Origin: Sneathiellales bacterium | GTDB lineage: Bacteria > Pseudomonadota > Alphaproteobacteria > JANQFL01 | Reading direction: 5' to 3' | NCBI GenBank assembly: GCA_028277845.1 | Contig: JANQFL010000020.1 | Location: 1 to 60,764, forward strand | DNA length: 60,764 nucleotides | Part shown: positions 35,523 through 43,597 of the stretch, piece after piece | Layout of the letters: each line of letters begins with the position of its first letter | How positions within the stretch are numbered: the stretch's first letter is position 1 | Notes under the pieces: model-generated | The model's input: only the letters and a program-made list of their open reading frames with translations | The model's database searches: none | Told to the model about the DNA's origin: nothing | Position numbers and translations under genes: made by a program

Positions 35523-38099
35523 TCAAACGTGCTCAGCCGCCATGACTTCCTTCACCTTGCCGGCCAGTTGCTTGAGGCTGAACGGCTTCGGCAGGAAGCT
35601 GATTTCGCGGGCGTCCCCATCCAGGTTCTTGCGGAAGGCGTCCTCGGCATAGCCGGAAATGAAGATGATCTTGGTTTCCGGCCGGCTTTCGCGGATGTGT
35701 TTCACCAGCGTCGGGCCGTCCATCTGCGGCATCACCACGTCGCTGATCAGCAGATCGATGGTGTCGTCGTGATCGTCGACCACCTTGAGCGCGGATTCGC
35801 CGCTGTCGGCTTCCAGGACCGTATAACCCTTGTTGCGCAACGCCCGGGCCGCGAAGGTGCGTACGGCGTCCTCGTCCTCCACCAGCAACACCAGCCCCTT
35901 GCCCGTCAGGTCGCGGGCCGTCGCCGGCTCGTCGGCGACCTCGGCGGCCTCGCGGCCGCCCTCTTCCTGCACGTACTGCGGCAGGTAAATCCGGAACGTG
36001 GCACCCTTGCCCGGTTTGGAATCCGGGAAAATATAACCGCCGGTCTGTTTGACGATACCGTAGACCGTACTCAGCCCCAGCCCGGTGCCGGCGCCGACCT
36101 CCTTGGTGGTGAAGAACGGTTCGAAAATCTTGCCCAGGTGTTCACCCGGAATGCCATGGCCCGTATCGCCGACCTCAATCATCACGTAGTTGCCGGGCGG
36201 CATCAGTTCATGGCTGAGCCGCATGGATTCGTCGACGGTGACATTGGACGTGCCGATCGACAATTCCCCGCCGCCTTCCGACGTGCCCGCCATGGCGTCG
36301 CGGGCGTTGACCGCGAGATTGATGATCACCTGTTCGATCTGGCCATGGTCCGCCTTGACCAGGCCGAGATCCCGGCCGTGTGTCATGTTCAACTGGATGT
36401 TTTCACCGATCAGCCGGCGCAGCAGGTGCGACAGTTCCGACAGCACGTCGGTGACGTCCAGGACCTTGGGCCGCAGGGTTTGCTGACGCGAAAACGCGAG
36501 CAGTTGGCGCACGAGATTGGCGGCCCGGTTGGCGTTCTGTTTGATCTGCATGATATCGGAGAACGACTCGTCGCCGGCCTGGTGGCGCATCAGCAACAGG
36601 TCGCAGAAGCCGATCATCGCCGTCAGCAGATTGTTGAAGTCGTGGGCGATACCGCCGGCCAGCTGGCCCACCGCCTGCATCTTCTGCGACTGGGCGAACT
36701 GCATTTCCAGGTTTTTCTGCTCGGTGGTGTCGATCAGATGAATGACGGCGCCGCTCACCGCGCCGTCATGATCGGTCACCTTGCTGGCAAAGAGCTGCGC
36801 CACACATTGATTGGGGCCGAGAATACGTGCTTCGGTCGGGTCGGTACGCTGCTTGCCGCTCAACGCGCCCTCGATCAGCGCGGTCACTTCGGCCTTGTCG
36901 TCGTGGGATACAAGGCTGGTGAACGGGGTGTCGGACAGATTGCCGGTTTCGCTGCCCGACATCTCTCTGAACGCATCGTTGGTCTCGACCACGATGCCGT
37001 CGCCGTCGACGGTGGCGATACCGATCGGCGCGTCGTCGAAAAACCGGCCGATGCTGTCGCGGGATTGCCGCAACGTGGTTTCCAGCGCCACCTCCTGCGT
37101 CAGGTCGCGGACGGCGGCACGGGCATACAGCATATTGCCTTCGTTGCCGTAGACGGCCTTTTGCGAAATCTCGGCCAGGAAGACATTGCCGCGGCGTCCG
37201 GTCAACGCAATGCGCCCCTGTACGCCGCCGGTGGTCAGCGCATCGGCACCGATCGTCGCCGCGCCATCCTCGGCCACCACATCGACGATTTTGGTGTCAC
37301 CACCGATCAAGTCGCCACGGGAACGTCCCAGCCAACTGGCCAAGGTCGAATTGACGAACAGGAACTTGCCGTCCCGGTCGATGGCGTAAAAGCCGATCGG
37401 CGCGTTGTCGAGAAAGCCCGAAAGCTCGGTTTGCTGCTCCGCCACCATCTGTTCCAGGTCTTGCCGGGCGGTGACGTCGTCCAGGTCCCACAGGGTCCGG
37501 TCGTCGGCCACGAAATAGACGGCCCGGGCGTTGTACCAGCGCCGCGTGCCGTCGGCCGCCGTATGCCGGATAAGGCCTTCGCCCCGCCCTTCCTTGCGCA
37601 CCGCGCCGGTCAGGTCCTTGATCTCGGATTCATATTTGCCGGACAGGCCGAGCACCGCGGTCAGTTCCCGGTCAGCGTCCGGCGTGACGTCGCCGAACAG
37701 AAGCGAGGCCTGATCGTTGCAATACACGACGCGGCCTTCGCCGTCGGTTACCAGGACCGGGCTGTTGCCGCGTTCGACGGCCTCGCCGATGAGACGTTGC
37801 AGGGAGGTTTGATTTTGCTGTGACGATACGGACCGCAGGGCAAGCAAGATGGCGGCCGCCAACAGGACGAACCCGCCGCCCGCGATCGACATGGATGCGG
37901 CGACGCCGAGGCTGGGTCCGTTGAGCACGGCGAAAGCGGTTGCGGCGACGGCAAGCGCGAATGCCAGCGTCACGCTGACCGCCGCGGGAATGGCGCCCGG
38001 TTTACGCTTCTGTACCTTGGGTACCATGCCGGAGGTGTCGATCGATCCGTTTGTCGCGGTCACTGGGTCCCCGCCGTCATCGGCGGCCATTCGATTCAT
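35523..38099 (-). CDS. cckA: hybrid sensor histidine kinase CckA
   Basis: An 858-aa cell-cycle/motility kinase. Two transmembrane helices (about residues 33-85) precede several PAS domains. The histidine-kinase core has the CckA-type H box GGIAHDFNNLLTAMIGF, N box NLAVNARDAM and the ATP lid GTGLGLSTVYGIV. The C-terminal receiver domain has the phospho-acceptor in LLISDVVMPQMDG. CckA feeds phosphate through ChpT to CtrA, which controls flagellar genes. Its position directly after flhB is conserved in this group. ATG 38099 is preferred to an upstream GTG. Confidence 0.94.
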   Translation of the reverse strand: MNRMAADDGGDPVTATNGSIDTSGMVPKVQKRKPGAIPAAVSVTLAFALAVAATAFAVLNGPSLGVAASMSIAGGGFVLLAAAILLALRSVSSQQNQTSLQRLIGEAVERGNSPVLVTDGEGRVVYCNDQASLLFGDVTPDADRELTAVLGLSGKYESEIKDLTGAVRKEGRGEGLIRHTAADGTRRWYNARAVYFVADDRTLWDLDDVTARQDLEQMVAEQQTELSGFLDNAPIGFYAIDRDGKFLFVNSTLASWLGRSRGDLIGGDTKIVDVVAEDGAATIGADALTTGGVQGRIALTGRRGNVFLAEISQKAVYGNEGNMLYARAAVRDLTQEVALETTLRQSRDSIGRFFDDAPIGIATVDGDGIVVETNDAFREMSGSETGNLSDTPFTSLVSHDDKAEVTALIEGALSGKQRTDPTEARILGPNQCVAQLFASKVTDHDGAVSGAVIHLIDTTEQKNLEMQFAQSQKMQAVGQLAGGIAHDFNNLLTAMIGFCDLLLMRHQAGDESFSDIMQIKQNANRAANLVRQLLAFSRQQTLRPKVLDVTDVLSELSHLLRRLIGENIQLNMTHGRDLGLVKADHGQIEQVIINLAVNARDAMAGTSEGGGELSIGTSNVTVDESMRLSHELMPPGNYVMIEVGDTGHGIPGEHLGKIFEPFFTTKEVGAGTGLGLSTVYGIVKQTGGYIFPDSKPGKGATFRIYLPQYVQEEGGREAAEVADEPATARDLTGKGLVLLVEDEDAVRTFAARALRNKGYTVLEADSGESALKVVDDHDDTIDLLISDVVMPQMDGPTLVKHIRESRPETKIIFISGYAEDAFRKNLDGDAREISFLPKPFSLKQLAGKVKEVMAAEHV

Positions 38100-38153
38100 G
38101 ATCCCTGCAGAATGATATCTCACGTTTACGATCCCAAGCCAAGCGGCATGCGG

Positions 38154-39290
38154 TTACACGCCTCGCGTTTGTTGTCGCCGTCCGGATTCGCGCGCTTTGT
38201 TTTCGTCCAGCGTCTTGCGTCTGGATTTCGGGCCCTTCAGCTTCATCACGTAGCTGATGACTTCGGCGACGATCTTGTAGTAGTCGACGGGGATCATCTG
38301 ATCGACGTCGACGTCGCGGTAAAGACCACGGGCCAACGGCGGATTTTCGACGATGGGTATGTCGTTTTCCTGGGCCAGTTCCCTGATGCGGAACGCCAGA
38401 TGATCCTGTCCCTTGGCCACCAGGATCGGCGCTTCCATGGAATCACCGTCATATTCCAGGGCGACCGCGAAGTGGGTCGGGTTGGTGATCACCACGTCGG
38501 CGTTGGGCACGGCGGCCATGATGCGTTCACGGGACCGTTCGGTCCGGATCTTGGCCAGTTGACGCTTGACCGCCGGGTCGCCCTCCATCTGCTTGTGTTC
38601 GTCCTTCACCTCCGACTTGGTCATGCGCATGTCCTTCTTGAAGGAATACTTCTGGAAGGCGAAGTCGGCGACGGCGATCAGGGTCATGATCACCAGGACG
38701 ACGGACAGCATGATCAGGGACAGGCGCCGGATGATCAGCAGGATCTCGGTCAGATCGACAGTCATCATAACCGGCAGGTCGCTCAGATACGGTACGATGA
38801 CAACACCGACGGCCGACCCGATGATCAGCAGTTTGACGACGCTCTTGCCGAATTCCATCAGCGTCTGGCTGGAAAACTTCTTCTTGATGCCTTTCTTGAG
38901 CGACAGGGAATCGAGCTTGGGCTTGAGTTTCTCGAACGACAGCACCGGCTTGTGCTGCATGATGTTGCCGGCCAGCGCCATGACGACGAAAATCAGCAGC
39001 ACCGGCAGGATGCCGGACCCGATTTCCATGATGAGCGTCATGATGGTGCCGCGCAGATCGCTCGGCGACATCGCCATGTCGTGCGGCCGCTCGATGAACG
39101 CGCGCAGCACCTGGGCCACATCCACCACCATGCCATGGGCGAAAACGGCGACCATCAACGTGATGCCCGCCATCATGAACCAGTGATTGACTTCCTGGCT
39201 CTTGGCGACCTGGCCCTTCTCGTGGGCCTCGCTCAGTCGTTTGCCGGTCGGTTCTTCGGTTTTTTCCTGGCCGTCTTCGTTCTCGGCCAT
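38154..39290 (-). CDS. flhB: flagellar export apparatus protein FlhB
   Basis: A 378-aa inner-membrane component of the flagellar type III secretion gate and substrate-specificity switch. Four hydrophobic helices lie in the first 220 residues. The cytoplasmic domain has the self-cleaving NPTH (about residues 270-273). Start 39290 lies 14 bp downstream of the fliR stop. Confidence 0.96.
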   Translation of the reverse strand: MAENEDGQEKTEEPTGKRLSEAHEKGQVAKSQEVNHWFMMAGITLMVAVFAHGMVVDVAQVLRAFIERPHDMAMSPSDLRGTIMTLIMEIGSGILPVLLIFVVMALAGNIMQHKPVLSFEKLKPKLDSLSLKKGIKKKFSSQTLMEFGKSVVKLLIIGSAVGVVIVPYLSDLPVMMTVDLTEILLIIRRLSLIMLSVVLVIMTLIAVADFAFQKYSFKKDMRMTKSEVKDEHKQMEGDPAVKRQLAKIRTERSRERIMAAVPNADVVITNPTHFAVALEYDGDSMEAPILVAKGQDHLAFRIRELAQENDIPIVENPPLARGLYRDVDVDQMIPVDYYKIVAEVISYVMKLKGPKSRRKTLDENKARESGRRQQTRGV

Positions 39291-39303
39291 CAGCGCCCTC
39301 CGA

Positions 39304-40065
39304 TCACGAGGCTAGGAAGGTCGACATCGCGCCTTCGAAATGGTCGAGAAACCAGATCATGATCGCGCTGACGGTCATCATCAGCACGAACAAGGCCATC
39401 ATGATCTGAAGCGGCATGCCCACGAAGAACAGTTGCAGTTGCGGCATCAGGCGCTGCAGCAGTCCCAGGCCGATGTAGTAGACCATGGCGTAGACAATGA
39501 ACGGCGCCGCCAACTGGGCACCCAGTTTGAACGAGTTGGCCACGAACTGCGTGCCCATGCCGACCAGGTCCTCCAGCGGAATGGCCGCGGTCGGCGGCAT
39601 CAGCTCGTAGCTGTCGTGGGCCGCCCGCAGCATCAGCAGGTGCAGGTCGGTGGCGAAGATCAACACCAGCCCGAGCAGGCCGAGAAACGCACTGACCAGG
39701 GCGCCCTGGGTGCCCTGTGCGGGATCGAAGAACTGGGCGAAGCCGAGACTGCTTTGGAAGGCGATGACGGTACCGGCGACGTGCAGGGCGCTCATGGTCA
39801 TGCGCGCGGCAAGACCGATCATCAGCCCGACGACCATCTCCCGCACCAGCAGCATCAGCAGACCCCAGGGCGAGACGGGTTCCCGCGGCAAGGTGTCCAT
39901 CACCAAGGGCGTCATCGCCAGAGCGACGGCCAGGGCCAATCCCAACCGGATGCGCGGACTGACATAGGCCTCGCCGATGCCCGGCATGGACATCAGCATG
40001 GCGCCGGTGCGGACGAACACCAGCAGAAAGGCGAAGGCGCCGAAGGGAAGCAGTTCTTGCAGCAT
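39304..40065 (-). CDS. fliR: flagellar export apparatus protein FliR
   Basis: A 253-aa integral membrane gate subunit of the flagellar type III exporter. The sequence (LLLVFVRTGAMLMSMPGIGEAYVSPRIRLGLALA) is typical, with six hydrophobic helices. It lies between fliQ (21 bp) and flhB on one transcript. Confidence 0.95.
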   Translation of the reverse strand: MLQELLPFGAFAFLLVFVRTGAMLMSMPGIGEAYVSPRIRLGLALAVALAMTPLVMDTLPREPVSPWGLLMLLVREMVVGLMIGLAARMTMSALHVAGTVIAFQSSLGFAQFFDPAQGTQGALVSAFLGLLGLVLIFATDLHLLMLRAAHDSYELMPPTAAIPLEDLVGMGTQFVANSFKLGAQLAAPFIVYAMVYYIGLGLLQRLMPQLQLFFVGMPLQIMMALFVLMMTVSAIMIWFLDHFEGAMSTFLAS

Positions 40066-40086
40066 GGCCCGGCCCGCGCACCTGCG

Positions 40087-40353
40087 TCAGTTGAGGGAGG
40101 CGATACGGGCGGCGATCAGTTCCATGAAGCTGGCCAGCGTGTTGCCCATGAACGGCAGGAAAATGGCCAGCGAGGCAAAAATCGCCAGGATCTTCGGCAC
40201 GAAAACCAGCGTCATTTCCTGCAACTGGGTCAGGGACTGAAACAGCGACACCGCCAGGCCGACCACAAGGCCGACCAGCATGACCGGGCCGGCCACCTGC
40301 AAAAGCGTGAACACCGCCTCGCGGGCGATGTCCATGACCTCGGGGCCGTTCAT
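40087..40353 (-). CDS. fliQ: flagellar export apparatus protein FliQ
   Basis: An 88-aa two-helix export-gate subunit (AREAVFTLLQVAGPVMLVGLVVGLAVSLFQSLTQLQEMTLVFVPK). The start at 40353 has AAAGGGA upstream and fits the family length; a longer frame to 40392 is rejected. Confidence 0.95.
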   Translation of the reverse strand: MNGPEVMDIAREAVFTLLQVAGPVMLVGLVVGLAVSLFQSLTQLQEMTLVFVPKILAIFASLAIFLPFMGNTLASFMELIAARIASLN

Positions 40354-40544
40354 GCCGCTGTTCCCTTTGCGTAATGCGTACCGGCCGGACACGCCGTTCC
40401 GCGTATGAACCGGACGTTAAGGTTAACGCTGTCTCCCACCTGATCGTCTCTCTTTCGTATTCTACGAAGTTGGACCGGCGGTCCGGGGACCGCATGGAAT
40501 TGAAACCGGGCGCGGTGTTACGCGGCATCGGCGGCCGCCATCGC

Positions 40545-40877
40545 CTAGATCGGCATCCGCATGATTTGCTGATAGGCCTGCACCATGCGGTCGCGCACCG
40601 CCACCACGGTCTGCAGGGTGACCTCGGCGGCGTTGACCGCCGTCACGACGTCGACGATGTCGGCTTTCTGGGCCACGGCCTCGATACCGATCTGCTCGCT
40701 CTTGGCCAGCGTATTGGAACCGGTGTCGACCGCCGATTTCAGCATGTCGGCGAAGTTGACGCCACCGGAAACCTCGGTCTTGACGCCGTCGTCGACGCCG
40801 TCGCCGGCGGCGGGATTGGCGGCACGGTTCAGCGCCTGCTGGTAGGCGGTCGCGGCGGAAGACAGATTGACGTTCAT
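40545..40877 (-). CDS. fliE: flagellar hook-basal body complex protein FliE
   Basis: A 110-aa adaptor between the MS ring and the rod. The C-terminal half DIVDVVTAVNAAEVTLQTVVAVRDRMVQAYQQIMRMPI is diagnostic. The start 40877 follows GAGGG by seven bases. It lies between flgC and fliQ; the 190-bp gap to fliQ shows no other gene. Confidence 0.94.
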   Translation of the reverse strand: MNVNLSSAATAYQQALNRAANPAAGDGVDDGVKTEVSGGVNFADMLKSAVDTGSNTLAKSEQIGIEAVAQKADIVDVVTAVNAAEVTLQTVVAVRDRMVQAYQQIMRMPI

Positions 40878-40920
40878 TCCCTGGCCCTCGTGTTCCAATC
40901 AGGTTCCGGACACCGCCGCG

Positions 40921-41328
40921 TCAGCGCAGCAGGTCCACGGTGTTCATCAGCATGCGCTTGGCGGCTTCCACGGCACGGATGTTGGCCTCGTAGGACCGCT
41001 GCGCCTCGCGCATGTCGTTCATTTCGATGATGCTGTTGACGTTGGGCATGCGCACATAGCCGCGCTCGTCGGCCGCCGGATGACCGGGGTTGTAGCGCAA
41101 CCCGAACTCGGATTTGTCAGTGCGGATCTTGCCCACCTTGACCAGTTCGACGCCCTGTTCCCGATTGAGCACATTGCGGAAGGTCAGCGTCTTGCGGCGG
41201 TAGGGGTCCTCTTCCGGCGAGCGGCCCATGGAATGGGCGTTGGCCAGGTTTTCCGCGATCACCCGCATGCGGGAACCCTGCGCCTTCATGCCGGACGCGG
41301 AAGCGAGCATTGATTTGACGAGATCCAT
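40921..41328 (-). CDS. flgC: flagellar basal-body rod protein FlgC
   Basis: A 135-aa proximal rod subunit. Family features are the N-terminal SASGMKAQGSRMRVIAENLANAHS and the C-terminal SYEANIRAVEAAKRMLMNTVDLLR coiled-coil partners. It is 21 bp after flgB. Confidence 0.96.
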   Translation of the reverse strand: MDLVKSMLASASGMKAQGSRMRVIAENLANAHSMGRSPEEDPYRRKTLTFRNVLNREQGVELVKVGKIRTDKSEFGLRYNPGHPAADERGYVRMPNVNSIIEMNDMREAQRSYEANIRAVEAAKRMLMNTVDLLR

Positions 41329-41349
41329 GGCGTCCTACTCCACCGGCGA

Positions 41350-41757
41350 TTAGCGCGCGCGTCCGAGGGCCAGCTTCAGCAGGCCCACATTCTTCTTGTA
41401 CAGGTTGGTGACCAGGCGGTACTGCATCTGGTTTTCCGCCAGTTTCATCATTTGCTCCTCCAGCACGACCGAATTGCCGGACGGTGTCGTCTCGTATGGC
41501 GTGCGCGAGGTCTTCTGCTCGCCGCGAACGGCCTGTTCCTTGCCGCGCGCCATGTGCGACGCGTTGGTGGCCGCCATGGTCATGCCCGAGCCGGCCGTCT
41601 TGGTCAGTTGCTTGAAACTGAGCGGCTGGAGCTCCTGCGCCTGGTAGTTCGGCGTATCCGCGTTGGCGATGTTCTGGGCGATCACCTTGGTGCGCTGATT
41701 GAGCCAAGCCATGCGCTTGGTCAAACCGGAAAACAACGCGAACTTATTGAGATCCAT
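41350..41757 (-). CDS. flgB: flagellar basal-body rod protein FlgB
   Basis: A 135-aa proximal rod subunit, first gene of the leftward flgBC-fliEQR-flhB-cckA group. The N-terminus KFALFSGLTKRMAWLNQRTKVIAQNIANADTPNYQA carries the ANxxTPxY motif; the C-terminal helix MQYRLVTNLYKKNVGLLKLALGR is typical. Two CtrA-type boxes lie in its upstream region. Confidence 0.96.
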   Translation of the reverse strand: MDLNKFALFSGLTKRMAWLNQRTKVIAQNIANADTPNYQAQELQPLSFKQLTKTAGSGMTMAATNASHMARGKEQAVRGEQKTSRTPYETTPSGNSVVLEEQMMKLAENQMQYRLVTNLYKKNVGLLKLALGRAR

Positions 41758-41862
41758 CTGTTTTTCTCATCGGCAAGCCGCGACGCCGCGGTCGTTGGTA
41801 CGCATTACCAGGGCCTCCTACCCGCGCGGCGTTTTGCCTGCCTTCATTGTGGTTTCAGGCCG

Positions 41863-41877
41863 TTAACAAATCCTAAA
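41863..41877. promoter_or_regulatory. near-match CtrA box (TTAA-N7-TAAA)
   Basis: TTAA-CAAATCC-TAAA, about 106-120 bp upstream of flgB; one mismatch to the CtrA rule. Confidence 0.4.
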
Positions 41878-41932
41878 CGCAGACAATCGGGAGCCTTCCG
41901 GTAACCCACGATTCACCATAAATCACGGCCAC

Positions 41933-41947
41933 TTAAATCTTTGTTAA
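41933..41947. promoter_or_regulatory. perfect CtrA-type box (TTAA-N7-TTAA)
   Basis: TTAA-ATCTTTG-TTAA in the divergent gap between flgB and the FhlB gene, about 90 bp before FhlB and 176 bp before flgB. It could drive both arms of the export and rod genes. Confidence 0.55.
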
Positions 41948-42036
41948 TCATAAAAGTGGGAGATTGACGATTGTGCGGCGCGCCACCCGTTCGCGCCGTT
42001 TCGTCCAGCAGAAAGCAGGACGTCCTGCAGAACAGA

Positions 42037-42447
42037 ATGGCCAGACCTGACCAAGACAATACCGCGCAATCCCCCGCCCTCGCCGTCGCGCTGGGGCATG
42101 ACGCGGGCGGTGCCGCGCCGCCCAAGGTCCTCGCGTCCGGCAACGGCGCCGTGGCCGAACAGATCGTCCGCCTGGCGCTGGATAACGGCGTCAGGATACG
42201 CGAGGACGCCGATCTGGCCTCCATCCTGTCGGTGCTGGAGGTCGAGAGCGTCGTCCCGGTCGAGGTCTTCGCCACCATCGCCGAGATTCTGTCCTACCTC
42301 TACCGCGCCAACGGCATGTCGGAAGAGCAGATCGCCGAAACCGTCAACGCGCAGAACTGGTTCCGCGACGTCTCCGACGAACCGGCAGAGCCGGACACCG
42401 TGGACGACGCACCCCCGTTTGACGACTGGCCGGACGACGGCCGGTGA
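42037..42447 (+). CDS. stand-alone FlhB-like C-terminal domain protein (FhlB)
   Basis: A 136-aa soluble protein resembling the cytoplasmic domain of FlhB (PKVLASGNGAVAEQIVRLALDNGVRI...LEVESVVPVEVFATIAEILSYLYR). It lacks both the membrane part and the NPTH cleavage motif. Such FhlB proteins can substitute for the FlhB C-terminal fragment in export switching. It leads a rightward group with fliO and fliP. Confidence 0.85.
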   Translation: MARPDQDNTAQSPALAVALGHDAGGAAPPKVLASGNGAVAEQIVRLALDNGVRIREDADLASILSVLEVESVVPVEVFATIAEILSYLYRANGMSEEQIAETVNAQNWFRDVSDEPAEPDTVDDAPPFDDWPDDGR

Positions 42448-42490
42448 AAACACATGTGTTCAAGAATATCGACTGAGAGTTCGTTGCTTT

Positions 42491-42772
42491 ATGGCGTATG
42501 ACGACTATTTCCGTTTCCTGCTGGCCCTGGTCTTCGTCCTCGGCCTCATCGGCGTCATGGTGTTTGTCGGCCGCCGCTTCAACCTGACCCCGAAGATCAC
42601 CCCGGGCAAGGCGGACCGCCGCCTGCGCATCGTGGAAATCCTGCCGGTGGATGCCAAACGCCGCATGATCCTGGTGCGCCGCGACGATGTCGAACATCTG
42701 GTCCTGCTGAGCGCCACGAACGACGTGGTCGTCGAACGCAACATCGCGGCGGACGCGGAGGCGGCGCAATGA
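42491..42772 (+). CDS. fliO: flagellar biosynthetic protein FliO
   Basis: A 93-aa single-helix membrane protein that helps assemble the FliP ring. One N-terminal helix (LLALVFVLGLIGVMVFVGRRF) precedes an SH3-like segment RLRIVEILPVDAKRRMILVRRDDVEHLVLL. It overlaps fliP by four bases (ATGA). Confidence 0.88.
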   Translation: MAYDDYFRFLLALVFVLGLIGVMVFVGRRFNLTPKITPGKADRRLRIVEILPVDAKRRMILVRRDDVEHLVLLSATNDVVVERNIAADAEAAQ

Positions 42773-43521
42773 TCCCCCGTATCGCCCCGCTGGCCGTCGC
42801 GGCCGTCGCCGCGGCCGCGCTCCTGCCCGACCCCGCGTCGGCCCAGTCGCTGAACCTGAACCTGGGAGACGGCACCGACGCCGGCGCCCTGACCGGCCGG
42901 ATCATCCAGCTCGTCGCCCTGATCACCATTCTCAGCCTGGCGCCGTCCATCCTGGTCATGGTGACGTCCTTCACCCGCATCGTCGTCGTGCTCTCGCTGA
43001 TGCGCAACGCCATCGGCACCCAGCAGACGCCGCCCAACGCGGTCATGGTCAGCCTGGCTCTGTTCCTGACCGCCTTCATCATGGCGCCCACCTTCGAGAA
43101 GGCCTACGAGGACGGCATCGCGCCGCTGATCGCCGAGGAAATCGACGAGGTCCAGGCCTTCAACCGCAGCGCCGCGCCGTTCAAGACGTTCATGCTCAGC
43201 CAGGTGCGGGAAAAGGACCTGCGGCTCTTCATGGACCTGGCCAAGGTCGAAAACGTCGCCGAACCCCAGGACACGCCGCTGCAGGTCCTGGTGCCCGCCT
43301 TCATGGTGTCGGAACTGAAACGGGCCTTCGAAATCGGCTTCCTAATCTTCGTGCCGTTCATCGTCATCGACATGGTCATCGCCTCGGTTCTGATGGCCAT
43401 GGGCATGATGATGCTGCCGCCGGTGATGGTCGCCCTGCCCTTCAAGCTGATCTTCTTCGTCCTGGTCGACGGCTGGACCCTGATCGCCAGCTCGCTGGTG
43501 CAGAGCTTCGGGACCGGCTAA
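42769..43521 (+). CDS. fliP: flagellar export apparatus protein FliP
   Basis: A 250-aa core export-gate subunit. A cleavable signal sequence (to about residue 24) is followed by helices with the signature blocks SILVMVTSFTRIVVVLSLMRNAIGTQQTPPNAV and VSELKRAFEIGFLIFVPFIVIDMVIASVLMAMGMMMLPP. Translation is coupled to fliO. A terminator follows. Confidence 0.97.
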   Translation: MIPRIAPLAVAAVAAAALLPDPASAQSLNLNLGDGTDAGALTGRIIQLVALITILSLAPSILVMVTSFTRIVVVLSLMRNAIGTQQTPPNAVMVSLALFLTAFIMAPTFEKAYEDGIAPLIAEEIDEVQAFNRSAAPFKTFMLSQVREKDLRLFMDLAKVENVAEPQDTPLQVLVPAFMVSELKRAFEIGFLIFVPFIVIDMVIASVLMAMGMMMLPPVMVALPFKLIFFVLVDGWTLIASSLVQSFGTG

Positions 43522-43546
43522 CCCGTTCGACCGTTCCGGAAAAACC

Positions 43547-43572
43547 GACGGCCGGCTGAAAAGCCGGCCGTC
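43547..43572. terminator. bidirectional terminator after fliP
   Basis: GACGGCCGGCT and AGCCGGCCGTC pair (11 bp) around GAAA, with A-rich and T-rich flanks, between convergent fliP and the TPR gene. Confidence 0.88.
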
Positions 43573-43597
43573 TTTCGTCGGGGGTCCCCGGCGTCCG

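Noticed and set aside
35529-37823. Very long antisense frame opposite cckA
   Set aside because: Same cause; the sense frame encodes an intact hybrid kinase.
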